A stretch of DNA of 64,000 nt from Moringa oleifera (Eukaryota; Streptophyta; Magnoliopsida; Brassicales; Moringaceae): contig JAJFZO010000113.1 of the NCBI GenBank assembly GCA_021397835.1, positions 558,001 to 622,000 on the forward strand, given 5' to 3'. Each line of letters begins with the position of its first letter. Position 1 is the stretch's first letter. The notes beneath the pieces are model-generated. The model had not been told where the DNA came from and ran no database searches. It saw only the letters and a program-made list of their open reading frames with translations. This document shows positions 48,476-63,345 of the stretch, piece after piece. The position numbers and the translations under genes are program-made.

Positions 48476-49660
48476 TCATATTTTGAAAACATGTATAGAA
48501 CATGTTTTAATTTTAAAATATGTTTTATAAATCAGAAAACTATACATGTATAAAACATGTATAGTTTCCTATTTTAAATAAAAATAATAATTTATTAATT
48601 TTAAAATTAAAATATTTTTTAATTTTAAAATGAAAATTTTAAAATATTTAATTTAATTAAAAATATAAATAATTTAAAATTTGAAATTTATTAAAAAATT
48701 CAAAAAATTAAAAACACAAATAAAAAATATAGAGTTATAAATATATTTAAAAATAATATTGATCATTATAATTTGGTAATTAATTTATATTAACGCTTAC
48801 TGCTGTTGACTATAAAAGCCGATGAAGGTGAGATTCTAATAAGATCTAGCACGTATGGAAGCTACAAGTGGTAATAGTGTGCTCTGAATCTCGAAAATGA
48901 AAGAGACTGCAAGATACACGATCCTGTACCACTCATTTCATGGATATGACCATGTTATTTTATCACTCATAAACAATACTATGGACTCCTTTTTCATGAA
49001 AGAAACTATTTATTTATTTTATTAAATTAACACAAGATTATGATTCATTTAATATGTATATGTAATTACTTTAAGGAATTTTAAAGTCATCTCTACCATT
49101 TAATATATTAAATATGTATAATAATATTTTTAAAACATTAATATTAAATATATTATAAATTTAAAAAAACGAACATCAATAAATTTCATTTACATCATCT
49201 TAAATTTTAAATTAATAATACTTATTCATTAAAATTTAATATTGATTGATAATATTTTAATTTTATTTTTAAACTAAAAAACTACGTATATAAATAATAT
49301 AATTTCAAATTTTATTTTAAATTTATAGATCTAGATAAATATATAATTTAAAATTATTTATGATACACTATAATTAAAAAAATTTCATTGTTAATAATAT
49401 CGTAATACTAATATATTTTATTTAAAATATTTGAATTGATTATAACGTCATTTAATATTATAAGTCTCTAAAACATAAAAAGACTAATAAACCGTATTGT
49501 CCAGTTTTGTTTAAAAAAAAAAAACTACAAATGTGCATATAAGATTATTATTTTTTTAACTATCATATTACAAAAGTAAAGTTTAATATACTTAGTGAAA
49601 ATTAAATAATTGTTATTCAAATATTGAAAAAATAAAAGAGGGTATTTCAAGATGATGCAA
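48476..49660 (-). mobile_element. Element E1, copy 2 (short copy, inverted)
   Basis: Complement of 16261-17980 without about 490 bp of the core: GGAAGCTACAAG (matching 17620) joins directly to TGGTAATAGTGTGCTC (matching 17120) near 48865. The left end CGGTCATATTTTGAAAAC and a perfect hairpin at 48537-48567 correspond to the 17980 end. The right end GATGATGCAAAGGTAATGC corresponds to the 16270 end. It does not include the gene-like fragment that follows copy 1, so that fragment is outside the element. Confidence 0.62.
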
Positions 49661-52600
49661 AGGTAATGCTTATTTATTAAACATGGTCCAATTATATGTG
49701 AAGCCTAATTTTTCATTAAACTCAATCAAATCTTATACTCAATTAGTTATAAATCCTAATGAATTGCTAGATCAAATAAATTGTTAAGTACAATTGATTG
49801 TCGAGCTAAATTATATATTATTAGGCCTAATTTTTTTAACCCAATTAACACATCAATTATGCATCATTTATTCCTAAATCAATTTTTTTCATGGGTTCAT
49901 ACACGATATAACTAATTAATTATTAGACCTAATAAATTTTAGGTTCAACTAATTACTGTGTCTAATTATTTGTCTACTTTAATTTTATTTGATCCAAAAT
50001 TTCATAAAATCTAATTATATATTAGACCTAATCATATCATGTGTCTCATTTTTTATATCAAATTAATTTCACATTTAATTATATCTTAGCCTATATGAGT
50101 TTGACCCAAATATATGTCAAACTATTTTTTTGGGCTCATGCATGTTACCTAATTAATTCGAGCATATTTAGCACAATTTTAGATTAGGCATAATTAAATA
50201 TTTGGTCCAACTAATTTTTAAACCTAATTAAATCTCAAACTCAATTAATTATTAGGACCAATTAATTATTTAGTCCAATTAATTATTAAACTCAGTTAAA
50301 TCTTAAAAAAAGTATCTAAGTTCAATTAGATCTTAGACCCAACTAATTCCAAGTACGGTTATATCTTAGCTCATATTATTTACTAAGCCTAATTATACAT
50401 TGAATTATATTTTGGGCTCATGCGCATTGGCCTCATTAATATGGTCTCATTAATTGATAAGCCCAATTATATCTTCAGCTAAACTATTTTTAGGCCTTAT
50501 TATATATTCATCTTAATATTTTATAAGGCCCAACTAATTTTTAAAAACAATTAAATTTAAAGCCTAATTAATTATTAGGCCAATTAATTGTTATACTCAA
50601 TTAAACCTTAAGCCTAATTATCTATTGAGTCAATTATTTATTAGGTCAAATTATGTATTAAGCTTAATTTATATTATATCCAATCAAATCTTAAGGCCAA
50701 TTATTGATAAGGCCTAATGAATCATAGGTCCAATTAACTGTTAGAATCAAATACATATTTTGCCAAATTAAAGTTCGGTTTAATTAATAAATGTTAAACC
50801 CAATTAGTTATTTAGCACAATTAATCTTTACGTGTAATTATATTTTATGTTCAACCATAATTTGGGTCTAATAAATTGTTAACATCAATTACATATTTGG
50901 CCCAACAAATTTTTGGGTCCAATTAATAATTGTTAAACTCAATTAGTTATTATTTGGTTCAATTCATTTTTATGTCCAATTATATCTCATGTTCAATTAT
51001 AATTTGGGTCTAATTAGATCTTAGGCTTAAATGATTTCTAGACCCAATTATTTAATGGATTTATGCACATTATGGCAAATTATATCTTAGGCCCAATTAA
51101 ATCTTGGACTCGATTAATTCTTAATCATAATCGAATTTTGAGCCTAATTAATTGTGAGGCATAATTTTTTGTTAGCTCTTTAATAGTTAAGTTCAATTAT
51201 ATCTCATACCAAATTATATCTTAAACTTCGTTAATTCTTGGGCTCAAATATATTTTTAAGCCAAATGGCATATGAAGCTGAACTTTTTATTAGGTGTGAT
51301 TAGACATTAGACCTAAACTAGTTCTTTACATAAGGAAGCTTTAGGCCCAATTAATTATTAGAATTGTTGTTAGGGCCAATTAATTAATTCAATTGATCTT
51401 AAATCTAATATTTTGTTTAGCTCAATCATATATTAAGACAATTATTTATTAAGTTAAATTATATATTAAGTTTTTAGTAAACCCAATTAAATTCTAAATT
51501 TAATCAATTGTTTGGCCCAACATATAATTAGGTCTAATTAATTGTTTCACTCAATTACACATTAGGCTCAACAATATATTAGGCCCATTTTATTCTTATT
51601 GACAATTATATATTAAATCTAATTTTTTATGAGATCCAATTAAATTAAGTCAAATTCATTGCATCACGCAACAAATTATTTGGTCGAATTAATGCTAGAA
51701 TCAATTACTTATTCGGTCCAATTAATTTTATGCGCCATTAATAAAAGCTATTCTCAATTTGTTCATAATTTAGGTCCAATATCTGAGACTCGAGGTCTAA
51801 ATGTCTATTAGGTTCATGCATATTAGCCCAATTAATTACTAGGCCTAATTATATCTTAATACAATTAGTTTTTGGGTCAATAATCTTAAGCTCAAATCTG
51901 TATTATGTTTATTCCATTATTAGGCCCAATTATTTATTAGATCTGATTAAATTTAGACTTAATTAATTCTTGAGCACAATTACTTGTCATGTCCAATTAA
52001 TTCTAAAACTTAATTACATCTAAGGGCTAATTATTAATTAAACTCATTTTGTTTATTGACTCATTTGTATATAGTAAGTTCAGTTATTTATATGACACAA
52101 TTTTATAAAATGCCCAATTATATTTTTGACTCATAAACCCAATAAATTGTTATGCCTAATTATTCTTTGTGCTCAATTAATATATATTATGCCTAAACCG
52201 TTCTTAAACCCAATTATTTATTATGTGCACGATAAACCCAAATTGAGTATTAATCCCATTAAATATTAGGTCCAATTATATTTTGGGTTATTATACACCA
52301 AGTCCATTTATATATTAGGCCCAATTATATCTCAAGTTCAATTATAATTAGTGCATTATATTATAAACCTAATTGTATATGAAGCCTAATTATATCATAT
52401 GTCTAATTTTTTAAGTTTAATTAAATCTGAGTCTAATTAATTTTAAGTCTATATATCTTAGATTATATATTTGTTAGACCCAATTATATATATATATATA
52501 TAATTATTTCTTGAACTCATGCACGTTAAAGTAATTAATTTGATCCTATTGATTAATAGTTCCAACTAATTCTCAAGCATAATTAATTGTTATTGCCAAT

Positions 52601-55600
52601 CAATTGTTTGATCAAATTATACACTAAGCATAATTTTTTCTTAAACCCAACAAATCTTAGACCTAATTAGCTATTAGGTATAATGAATTATTACGTCTAA
52701 TATATTGTTAATCTCAATTACATATTCGACTTAATCAAATATTAGATCCAATTAATTTGTGGGCCCAATTATTATATTTGAAGTCCAATTAATTATTGTT
52801 ATCAATTATATATTAAGTTCACTTTTAATTTGGTTCTAGTTATATCTTTAAGCTCGACTCATTTCTCAATATAATATATTCAATTCATGCACACTACGCC
52901 CACTTTTATCTTTAAGCCCAACTAAATATGGGACCTAATTATATTTTAGGTCTCAGTATTTGTTAGCCTCATTTCATATTTAAAACTCAACATAGATTAA
53001 ACTCAATTATTTATTAAGCTTAATTATATAATCTAATTTTTTATGAAGCTCAATTATTCAATTAATTATTAGTCACAACTAAATCTTTGGTCCAATTAAT
53101 TATTAGACTCAAATGATTGTTAGGCCTAATTAATTATTTAGATCTTTAATTGTTAGGTATAAGTACATCCCAATCAAATTATGTTTTAAACCTATATATT
53201 TATTAGGCCCAATTATATATGAAATTTAAATTTTTGTTAAGCCCAACAAATTCTTATGTTGAAACTTTGGCTCCATTAGTAGATTCAATTAAGTTCAAAA
53301 TTTTTTTTGGACGTTAGGCTAAACTCATTCTTAAGCCCAATTATTTTCAGGTTCATGCACAATAGATCAAATGAATTATTAGATCTTATAGATGTTAGGC
53401 CCAATTAATTATTAAGCTTCAATTATATCTCAAAGTCAATTATGTATGAGATCTAATTATATCATATCTCTAATTTTTTTGGTGTAATTAATTTTATATT
53501 TAATTATATCTTAGGCCATCCTATTTACCAAGTCTAATTACACGTCAAATTATTTTTTGAACTCATGCACATTAGCCAAATTAATTGTGTCAAATTAAGT
53601 AATAAACCCAATTATATCTTCGACCTCACTATTTTAGACCAAATTATGTATTAAACCCTAATTCTTATAAGGCACAATTAAATTATAAGCCCAACTATTT
53701 TTTATGGACTATTAACTCTTAGATCGAATTAATTCTTGAGTCCAATTAATTGTTAGATTCAATTAAATCGTAGGCCTAATTATTTATTAGATCAAATTAT
53801 ATACTGAGTCTTAATTTTATTATACCTAATCAAATCATAGACCTAATTAATTATTAAGTCTAATGAGTTGCTCAGTATAATTAATATTTAATTAGTAAAA
53901 TTTAATTGAGATTAACAATCAGTTGTGCTTACTAACTCATTGTTAATCTAATTAAATTCAAACTAACTAAATATTAGATCCAATTAATTTTATGCTCAAT
54001 TAATAAATATTACACTCAATTAGTTATCAGGTCCAGTTAATTATTAAGCTTAATTATATCTTAAGTTCAATTATAATTTGGGTCCATTATATCTTAGGCT
54101 CAATTTATTTTGAAGCCCAATTATGTATTTAGCTCATGCACGCTATGCCTAATTGTATATTAGGTATAGTTAAATTTTAGACTTATTAAATTTTGTCAAT
54201 TTATTTATTAGTCTCATTTGGTTATTAGACCAATTATATGGCAAGCAAAATTATTTCTCAAGTCTAATTATATATTAAGCCAATTTTTTTGTTAAGGGTC
54301 AATTCAATGTTAACTCCAACTGTATTTTAGTTCTAACTATTTTTTAGTCTCATTTGGTTCTTACATTCAATTATAAATCTATTAGGTCTAATTATATATT
54401 AACTCTAATTTTTTTATTAAGTTAATTTGAATCTCATTCCCCATTAATTCTTAAGCAAAATTCAATTTTGTGTCCAGTTAATTATGAATCGTAATTAATT
54501 ATTTGGTCTAATTAATTATTTGACCCAATTAAATTAGTGGGCTGAAATATATTGTAAGCTTAATAATTTATTGAGCCTAATTATATATTAAATACATTTA
54601 TTTATTAAATCAAATTAACAATGCCTAACTAATTCTTAGTAGGAATTAAATTTTAGACTCAATAATTATTAAACTCAATTCAATTAACTATTAAGCTTAA
54701 TGAATTGTTTGTTCCAATTAATTGCTCTGGTCAATTACGCATCATGGTCAATTATTTATTAGGCACATTCATTCTCATGTTCATTTACATCTTAAGCTCA
54801 AATTTTTATTAACTTTTAATTAAATTTTTGATCAAATTAATTATTTTACTTAATAAATTGTTCGATTTAATTAATTGTTAAGCTCAATTATATATGAAAC
54901 CCAATTATTTTTTTGGTTCAATTAATTCTTATGCCCATTAATACATGATGGGCTTATTTTAGACTTAATTATATATTAAGTTCATTTAGTTCTCATTCCC
55001 AATTATATATTAAGTTTGATTATTTATTAGGATAAATTACATATTAAACTTAATTTTGTATTGTACGCAATTTTTCTTAAACAATAATTAACTATATCTT
55101 AGACTCACTTAAGTATTCATCCCAATTAACTATTAGGACAAATTAATTTTATGCTTAATTACATCTTACGCCTAATTAGTTATACAACCCATTTCATTCC
55201 TAGGTCCAATAATATATTAAGGTAAATTATTTATTAAGCTCTATTAATTGTTAAGCTTGATTAATTAAATTTAATTATTTATAAGCACAATTATATATTA
55301 ATTATAATTATTCCAAGCTGAATTTGTTCTTTGGCCTAATCATTGGGCTCATGCATGCTCAAATAGTTATCAAGCGCAATTACATTTCAAGGCCAATTAA
55401 TTGTTATTCCCAACTATATTTTAGGTATAACTATTTATTTGACCTATTTCATTCTTGGGCTCAAGTATATATTAAACTATTATATCATAGGCTCAAATAA
55501 TTATTTAGTTCATCTATATCTTAGACTCAATTATATTTTACAGTAAATTATTTGTTAAGACTATTTCTTCCTTAGGCTCATTATATATTAAGATCAGAGA
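49661..55600 (-). repeat. Large duplicated block Rd (17-bp array, R orientation, rearranged)
   Basis: 49680-50310 is the inverse of 15700-16260, moving outward from E1. About 51000-52100 follows 36500-37000 and 41450-42050. 52130-52860 is a near-identical inverse of 11740-12475. At about 53290 (TTCAAAATTTTTTTTGGACG) it skips roughly 1 kb relative to Ra 28800-29870, then follows Ra and Rb to 55600. Its end lacks E2 and runs into switch module copy 3. No gene is visible. Confidence 0.8.
52485..52502. repeat. AT dinucleotide run
   Basis: A short TA run inside one satellite unit, embedded in CAATTATATATA...TAATTATTTC. The paralogous units near 28045 and 42690 have no such run. Confidence 0.8.
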
Positions 55601-55760
55601 AAATTTTCAGCAAAGTTATATCATTTCATTCCTAATACCTTTCCTTCAAAATATGGTATCAAGTTTGGGATTAAGGGTCAAGCTTTTTGATTTAGGGTTT
55701 TAATTGTTAGCATTTAGGCATTTGGTGTTAAGGTGTAGGGTCTTAGCAAAATTGAGTCCA
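55601..55760 (+). repeat. Conserved 'switch' module, copy 3
   Basis: Contains TTTTCAGCAAAGTTATATCA, AATATGGTATCAAGTTTGGG, TTGATTTAGGGTTTTAATTG and GTGTTAAGGTGTAGGG. It is the same module as 26473-26640. It again separates R (left) from F (right). Its F flank to about 58077 is the inverse of the R flank of copy 1. Confidence 0.82.
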
Positions 55761-58080
55761 AAATATAACTAGCCATATGATTAATGTGATCCAAGATATG
55801 ATTGGATCAATAATTAATTAGGTTTAGTGTGCATTAGCTTGACAAATAATTTGACTTAAGAAAAAACTATGGTTGAGATATAATTGGATCTAAATTTTAA
55901 TTACACTTAATATAACTGGACTCAATAGATAATTTCACTTAATAATAAATAATACTGCTTAAGATATGGTTATGTATATCATATATGAAATTGAGCCTAA
56001 CTTGGGCTAAAAAATTAATTGGACCATAAAACTACTTGGGCCTAAAATGTAATTGAACCAAATCATTAGTTTGGACCTAACAAAAAATTAGTATGGACCA
56101 AATCTCAAGTCTAACATTTAATTGAACCAAATCATTAGTTTTGCTAAATTATTAATTGGACTTAAGATGTATTCGAACCTAATAAAAACTTAGGCTTTAC
56201 ATTATTAAACCTAAGAACAAAATAGATCTAATAAATAATTAAGTTTAATGAGTAATTGAGTCTAACAACAAATTAAACCTAACAATAGATTAGGTTTGAC
56301 AATTCATTGGGTTAAATAGTTACTAAGCTTAGCATTTAATTTAATTTAATTTAATAAAAAGTTATGCTTAATATATAATTAAGCTTAATAAATCATTAGG
56401 TTTAACAAATAATTAGATTAAACAAAATGTTGGACCTACTATATAACTCAGCTTAACAAATAATTTAGCCTAGCAATTAATTGAGTCTTCTATCTAAAAA
56501 TTTGTTGAACTTATTAACTAATACAGCCTAATAAAAAGTTAAGCTGCACATATAATTGGGTCTAACATCTATTTAAACTCAATAATTGACTTGGTCTATG
56601 ACATAATTGAGTTTGAGATGTACTAAAATTTAAATAATCAATTAAACCTAACAATTTATAGAGCTAACCTAATTTATTGAGTTCAAAATTAAATTGTAAC
56701 TAAAGAATTAATTGGACATAAGATTTAGTAAAGTCAAATTAAAGATTGAGCTTAATATATAATTTAGGGTCATAAATAGTTGGGTTTAATTTATAAATAA
56801 GCCTAAGAACAAAATGAGATAAATAAATAATTGAGCCTAAAATATAATTGGATTTAAAATTTAACAGACCCTAAGGTATAATTGAATGTAGTATGCTTAA
56901 ACCCGATGCAAAATTAAACTTAAGATATGATCGTATACAAATTATAATTGAACTTAAATTCTAGTTGAGCATAATAACTAATTAAGTAGCTTTTATTAAT
57001 CTGTCCTAAAAATTAATTTGGTCTAATGAATAATTGAGTCCAATGTGTAATTAAGTTTAATAATTAATTTGACCTAACAATGCATTAGGTCTATCATTGG
57101 GTTAAACAATTAATTAAGTTTAGAATTTAATTATATTTAATAAAAAATAGGGCTTGATACTAATTCAACTTAATAAATTAATTGGATCTAATATATAATT
57201 ATACCTAATAAAATATTATACCTAAGATGTAATGGAGCTTAATAATTCATTGAACCTAGCAAATAATTTGGCTTTACATTTAATTGAGTCTAGTAATTAA
57301 TTGGGCATAAGATTTAATTCAATATCAAAATTAATTAGACTAGGTTAAAAGTGGTCATTTGCATATAATTGGGTCTAATAAGTGATTTGATCAAAAAGAT
57401 ACTAGATTTTAATAGTTAACTGGGTATATAATTGAGCTTAAGATGTAAATGAATCTAACATTGAATAACCTAACAATTTGTTAAGTGTAACAACTAATTG
57501 ATCTTAATAATTAATTAGATTCAATATTTAACTATAATTAAAATTTGATTAGGCCTATGATTTAATCAAATTTAATAAAAAATTAGATTTAATATATACT
57601 TAGGTCTAATAAATAACTAGGTAAATGACACTAATAAATAATTAATTTTAAAATATAATTGGGCTCAATATTTAATTTAACAAAAGATATAATTGGTGTA
57701 ACGTACATAAACCCTATACGTAATTGAACTTTGGAATGCATTGAATTTAGGATATATAATTGAACCCAAACTACAAATTTATGATATAATTGAGCGTAAG
57801 AGTTAATTACGCCTAACAATTATTAATTAAACCTCAAAATTAATTAAATTTAATATTTAATCAAGTTAAATAAGATTAATAATTAATTCGACTTAGTAAT
57901 TCATTAAGCTTAACAACTAGTTAAGCTTAACATTTAATTAGGTCTAATAAAAAAAAGTGTTTAGTGTAAAATTTGATATAATAAATAATTTGGCCTAAAG
58001 CCTAAATTGGGCTAATAAATGTGGGCTTAAGATTTAACTGTACTTGAGAATTAGGTTAAGATATAATTGGGGTTAACAAT
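55761..58080 (+). repeat. 17-bp array, F orientation; inverted copy of 9175-11539
   Basis: 55780-56150 equals the complement of 11200-11530 with few changes (TTGGACCATAAAACTACTTG, AACATTTAATTGAACCAAA). 57990-58077 equals the complement of 9175-9270. 56260-57270 is a direct copy of 26720-27694. Polarity flips to R at about 58081 in AATTGGGATAATCATCTATT. A 62-codon minus-strand frame at 57631-57819 is not supported. Confidence 0.83.
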
Positions 58081-61000
58081 TAATTGGGATAATCATCTAT
58101 TAAGATTAATTATTTATTAAGCTCAATTATATATTAAGCATAATTTTTTATTAAACCTAATTAAATTTAAGCTTTGATTAACAGTTTAGTCCAATAAATT
58201 ATAGGCTCAATAACACATTTGGTTCAATAATATATTCGGCCCATTGCGATCATATTAACAATTATATATTAAGTTCAATTTTGAACTAGACCTAATTAAT
58301 TTTAGGTCTAAGGGATTATATAGCGCAACGAATTATTTGGTCAAATTAATTTCCAGAATCGATCATATATTAGGGCCTAATTAATTTTTATGCGCCATTA
58401 ATATAAATTAGTCTCAATTTACTTATAATTTGAGCCCAATTACATCTAATATCTAATTTGTTCATAAGTTCAAATATTTATTGAGCTCATGCATGTTAGC
58501 CCAATTAATTGTTGGGCCCAATTATATCTTAATCCATTTAATTGTTAGGTTCATTTATATCTGAATCTCAATTATGTAAAGTCCATTTCATTCTTAGGTT
58601 TAATTTTTTTAATTAAATTTAGTTAAATTCGTATCATTATTTGTCTTATTTTATGTTAAGTTCAATTATATAAATGATGTAATTTTATATTAAATCAAAT
58701 TTTTATTAAGTCCAATTCATAATTTGGCTCATAAATCCAATTAATTGTTAGGCTCAACTTTAGGCCCAGCTTATTCTTAAAATCAATTGTTTCTTAGTCC
58801 GTGCATGATAGACTCAAATTAATTATTAGATCCATTAAATTAAGCCTAATTTATTATTAAATCCAATTACATTTTGGGCAATGCACACAAGCACAGTTAT
58901 ATCTCAAGTTCCATTATAAGTAGCCTATTATATCATAAGCCTAATTGTATATAAGGCATAATTATATCATATGCCTAATTTTTTAAGCCCAATTAAATCT
59001 TAGATCAATTAATTTTAAGTTGATATATCTTGGGTCATATTGTTTGTTAGGCTTCTTAGGCCTAATTATATACGTAGAATTGTTTTTTGGATTTATGCAT
59101 GTTAATCTAATTAATTCAGTCAAACTGATTAATAAGCCCAACTAATTCCCAAGCACTATTAATTACAATTAATTGTTCGTCCAAATTATATACGAAACTC
59201 AATTTTTTCTTAAAAACAATCAAATTTTAAACCTAATTGATTATTAGGTATAATGAATTATTTGGTCCAATAAATTGTTAATCTTAATTACATATTTGAC
59301 TCAATTAAATATTAAATCCAATAATTTTTTAGACCTAATTATTACATTTTAGATCCAATTACAATTTTATTAAATTCATTTCTCGGCACAATATATTAAG
59401 TTCATACACACTATGCCCACTTTTATCTTAAGCACAACTAAATATTGGATCCAATTATATTTTAGGTCCAAATATTTATTAATCTCATTTCATTCTTAAA
59501 CTCACTTATAAATTAAGCTCAATTATTTATTAAACCTAATTATATGTTAACTTAATTTTTTATTATTTGATTCAATTAATTATCAGTCACAATTAAATCT
59601 TCAATCTAATTAATTATTAGACCTAATAAATCATTTGGATCTTTAATTTTTGTGCTCAATTACCTCTCAAGCTCAATTATATTTCAAACTCACGTATTTA
59701 TTAGGTTTAATTATATATGAAATTCAAATTTTTGTTACACCTAATGAGATACTAGGCAACCTAATTCTTATATAGTATTAAATCCTAGGCTTAATTAATT
59801 AATAGATTCAATTAAATTCTTAGCTTCACTATTTTGTTAAGTTCAGTTATATATTAAGCCTAATTATTTATTAAGCTCGATTATACATTTAGCTTTTTTT
59901 TTATTAAACTCAATTAAATCTTAGGTTTAATTAATTTTGGCCCAATTAATTGTTAGGTCTAATTAGTTATTAGACCCAATTTTGCATTAAGTTTAATCTT
60001 TAATTAGACTCAATTAAATCTTAGGCCAATCAATTTTTAGTTACAATTAAATCTTAGGCATAATACATTGTTTGACAAAATGAATCATTTGGTCCAATTA
60101 ACTATTAGGCTAATTAAATCATAAACCCAATTATTTGCAGCATAGTTAATTCTTAGGTCCAATTAATATACAATTGGCTAAATTTGCTCATAGACTAAAT
60201 TATTTCTTAGTTTCATACATAATAATCCGAATTATGTCTTGAGCTAAATTATTTATATGCCTCAAGTATATCTTAAGTCCAATTATATTTCAGTCTAATT
60301 TGGTTTTAGGTCTAATTAATTATGGATTTAATTATATCTTAAATCTAATTAATGATTGAACTTAATTATATTTTAAGCCCAATCAAGTATGATGCTCTTA
60401 GTTAGTTCTTAGATCCAATTATATACTAAGTGTAATTGTGTGTTAAGATCAATGATGTATTAAGTCTAATTTTATTAGGCTTAAATAAATCTTAAGCTTC
60501 CACTTTGGCACAATTAAATCATAGGTCCAATTAATTATTATGTCCAACTAAGTGTTAAATCTTACCGTAGTAATTTATTAGGTCAATTCAATTCTTAAAC
60601 CATGTTATATATTAAGGTTAATTATTTGATAGTTTAATTTTTTATTAGACCCAACCAAAATCCTAAGCCTAATTAATTGCTAGCTAATTTTTATATTAAG
60701 TTCAATTTATTTCAATGAATTGATTATATATTAAGGCAAAATTTTTATTAAAAGCTTAATTAATTATTGGACCCAATGAATTGATAGGTCCACTTACTTT
60801 TTAGGCTTGATTACATATTAGGCTCAATTATTTTTTATGTTCAACTAATTTTTCACCTAATTTGTTTAAAGCCAAACTCATTCTTAAGCTTAATTATTTC
60901 TTAGGTTCATGTACTATATGTCAAATACATTATTGGACCTTATAAATGTTAGGTCCAATTGATTATTAGCCGCAATTATATCTTGAATCTAATTATACTT

Positions 61001-63345
61001 ACTCCATTATATTGTAGACTGAATTATATATGAGATCTAATTATATCATATGTCCATTTTTTATAACTTAATCAATTTTAAGCTAATTATATCTTAAACT
61101 ATAATATTTATTAGGCTTAATTATATGTCGAATTATTTTTTGAACTCATGCACGTTAGTCCATTTAACTTGGTCAAATTAAGTAATAAGCTTAATTATTT
61201 CTAAGATCAAATTATAAATTAAGCCTAATTTTTTATAAGGTCTAACTATTTTTCATTCCCTATTAAATCTCAAGTCAAATTAATTGTTAAGCCTAATTAA
61301 TTATTAGATTCAATTAAACGTATGTTTATTAGGTCAAATTATATATTGAGTCTTAATTTTTTATTAGACCTAATCAAATCATAAAGCAAATTAATTATCA
61401 ATTCGAATGAGTTTCTCGGTCAAATTAATAGTTAATCTCAATTACATATTCGATCTAATTAAATATTAGATCTGATTAATTTTATGCCCAATTCATAAAA
61501 TTAGGCACAATTAGTTATTTGGCCCCATTAATTATTATGTTTAATTATATCTTAAGCTCAATTATAATTTTGATACAATTATATCTTAAGCTCAATCATC
61601 TTTATACCCAATAATGTATTTAGTTCATGCGCACGACATCTAATCGTATATTAGATCTAATTAAAATTTATGCTAATTTATTAATTAGTCTCATTTTGGC
61701 TCTTAGGGCCAATTATAGATCAAGCAAAATTATTTTTTAGGTCTAATTATATATTAAGTCTAATTTTTTTGTTAGCAATTCAATCTAAATCTTAATTATA
61801 TTTTAGCCCTAATTATTTGTTAGTCTTCTTTCATTCGTTCATTTAATTATAAATCTGTTAGGTCTAATTATATATGAAATCTTGAAATCTTATTTTTCCA
61901 TTAGGCTCAATTAAATCTTTTATCTAATTAATTCTTGATCACAATTAAATTTTACATCCAATTAACTATAAGGCGCAATTAATTGTTCCACCAAATTATG
62001 TCATTAATTTTTAGGATAGATGACATATCAAACTCACTTATGTCTTAGCCCCAATTAATTAGTAAGCTTAAATAAATTTTAGGCATAATCATTTATTAAG
62101 TCCAATTATATATTAAATCATTTTATTATTAAGCCAAATTAACTCTTAGGCAATATTAAATCTTATTCCTAATAAATTATTAAACATAATTAATTATTTT
62201 TAGGCCCAATTAACTATTGGGTTCAAGTACACCTTAGATCCAATATTTTATTCAACCCAATTACGTATCGTGCTTATTGTTTATTGAGCTTAATTATCTA
62301 TTAAACTCAATTTTTTGTCAAAGTTAAAATATTTTTATTAAAGACTCAGTTAATTATTTAACTGAACGAATTACTAGGCACAATGAATTATTAGTTCCAA
62401 TTAGATATTATGCTTATTTATTCATTAAGCCCATATCTTAAGCCCAATTTTTTATAAATCTCAATGAAATCTTTGGATCAATTAATTATTTTTCACTATA
62501 AATTGTTAGACCCAATTACACATCAAATTCAATTATTTTTATGGTCAAATTAATATATAGTAGGCTAAATTTCTTCTAGGATTGATTTATTTCCCAGTTT
62601 CACGTCAAATAGACTCAATTATTCTTAAGACATTATTTATTGTTAGATCAAAATATCTATTGGACCCAATAATATTTTAAATTTAATTAAAATTTGAGTC
62701 TAATTATATCTTAGGCTTAATTTTTTCCTAGGTTTAATTGTTTTTTAAGCCAATGCATGCTAGGTCCAATTAATTATTAGCCTTATTATTTTTAAATTCA
62801 ATTAATTATTCGATCCAATAATATTTTTGATCTAATTTTATATTAAGCTCATTTAATTCTTAGTTTCAATTATATATTAAGCTTAATTATTTATTAAAAT
62901 CAATTATATATTAAACTTAATTTTTAATTAGATGCAATTAATCCTTAGGTACAATTAAATATTAACCTCAATTAAGTCTTTATCTCAATTAGTAATTAGG
63001 TTAAATTAATTTCTAGGCTCAACTACATCTTACACATACTTAATTGTGGAGCCTAATTTTTAGGGCTGATTATATGTTTACGCCCAATTAATTATTAGGC
63101 TTGATTAATCAAGTCCAATTATTTATAAGGCATAATTATATCTAGGTTGAATTCATTCTTCAGCCCAATTATTTATTGGGCTCACTCATTCTAAGCCCAA
63201 TTTGTTATTACATGCAGTTATATCTCAAGGTTAATTAATTATTGGACCTAATTATATTTTAGATATAATTATTTATTTGACCTATTTCATTCCTGGGATC
63301 AATTATATATTAAACTATATTATTTGTTAGGCCCAACTTTATTCG
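58081..63345 (-). repeat. Large duplicated block Rc (17-bp array, R orientation)
   Basis: Inverse of F2 24800-19496 and of F1 7560-2820, and direct copy of 41700-46905. It keeps the vacant hAT site at 58194-58201. Landmarks: GTGCATGATAGACTC at 58801, AACTTGGTCAAATTAAGTAA at 61158, CATTCGTTCATTTAATTATA at 61831. It ends GGCCCAACTTTATTCGAAAT at E2 copy 5. Confidence 0.85.
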
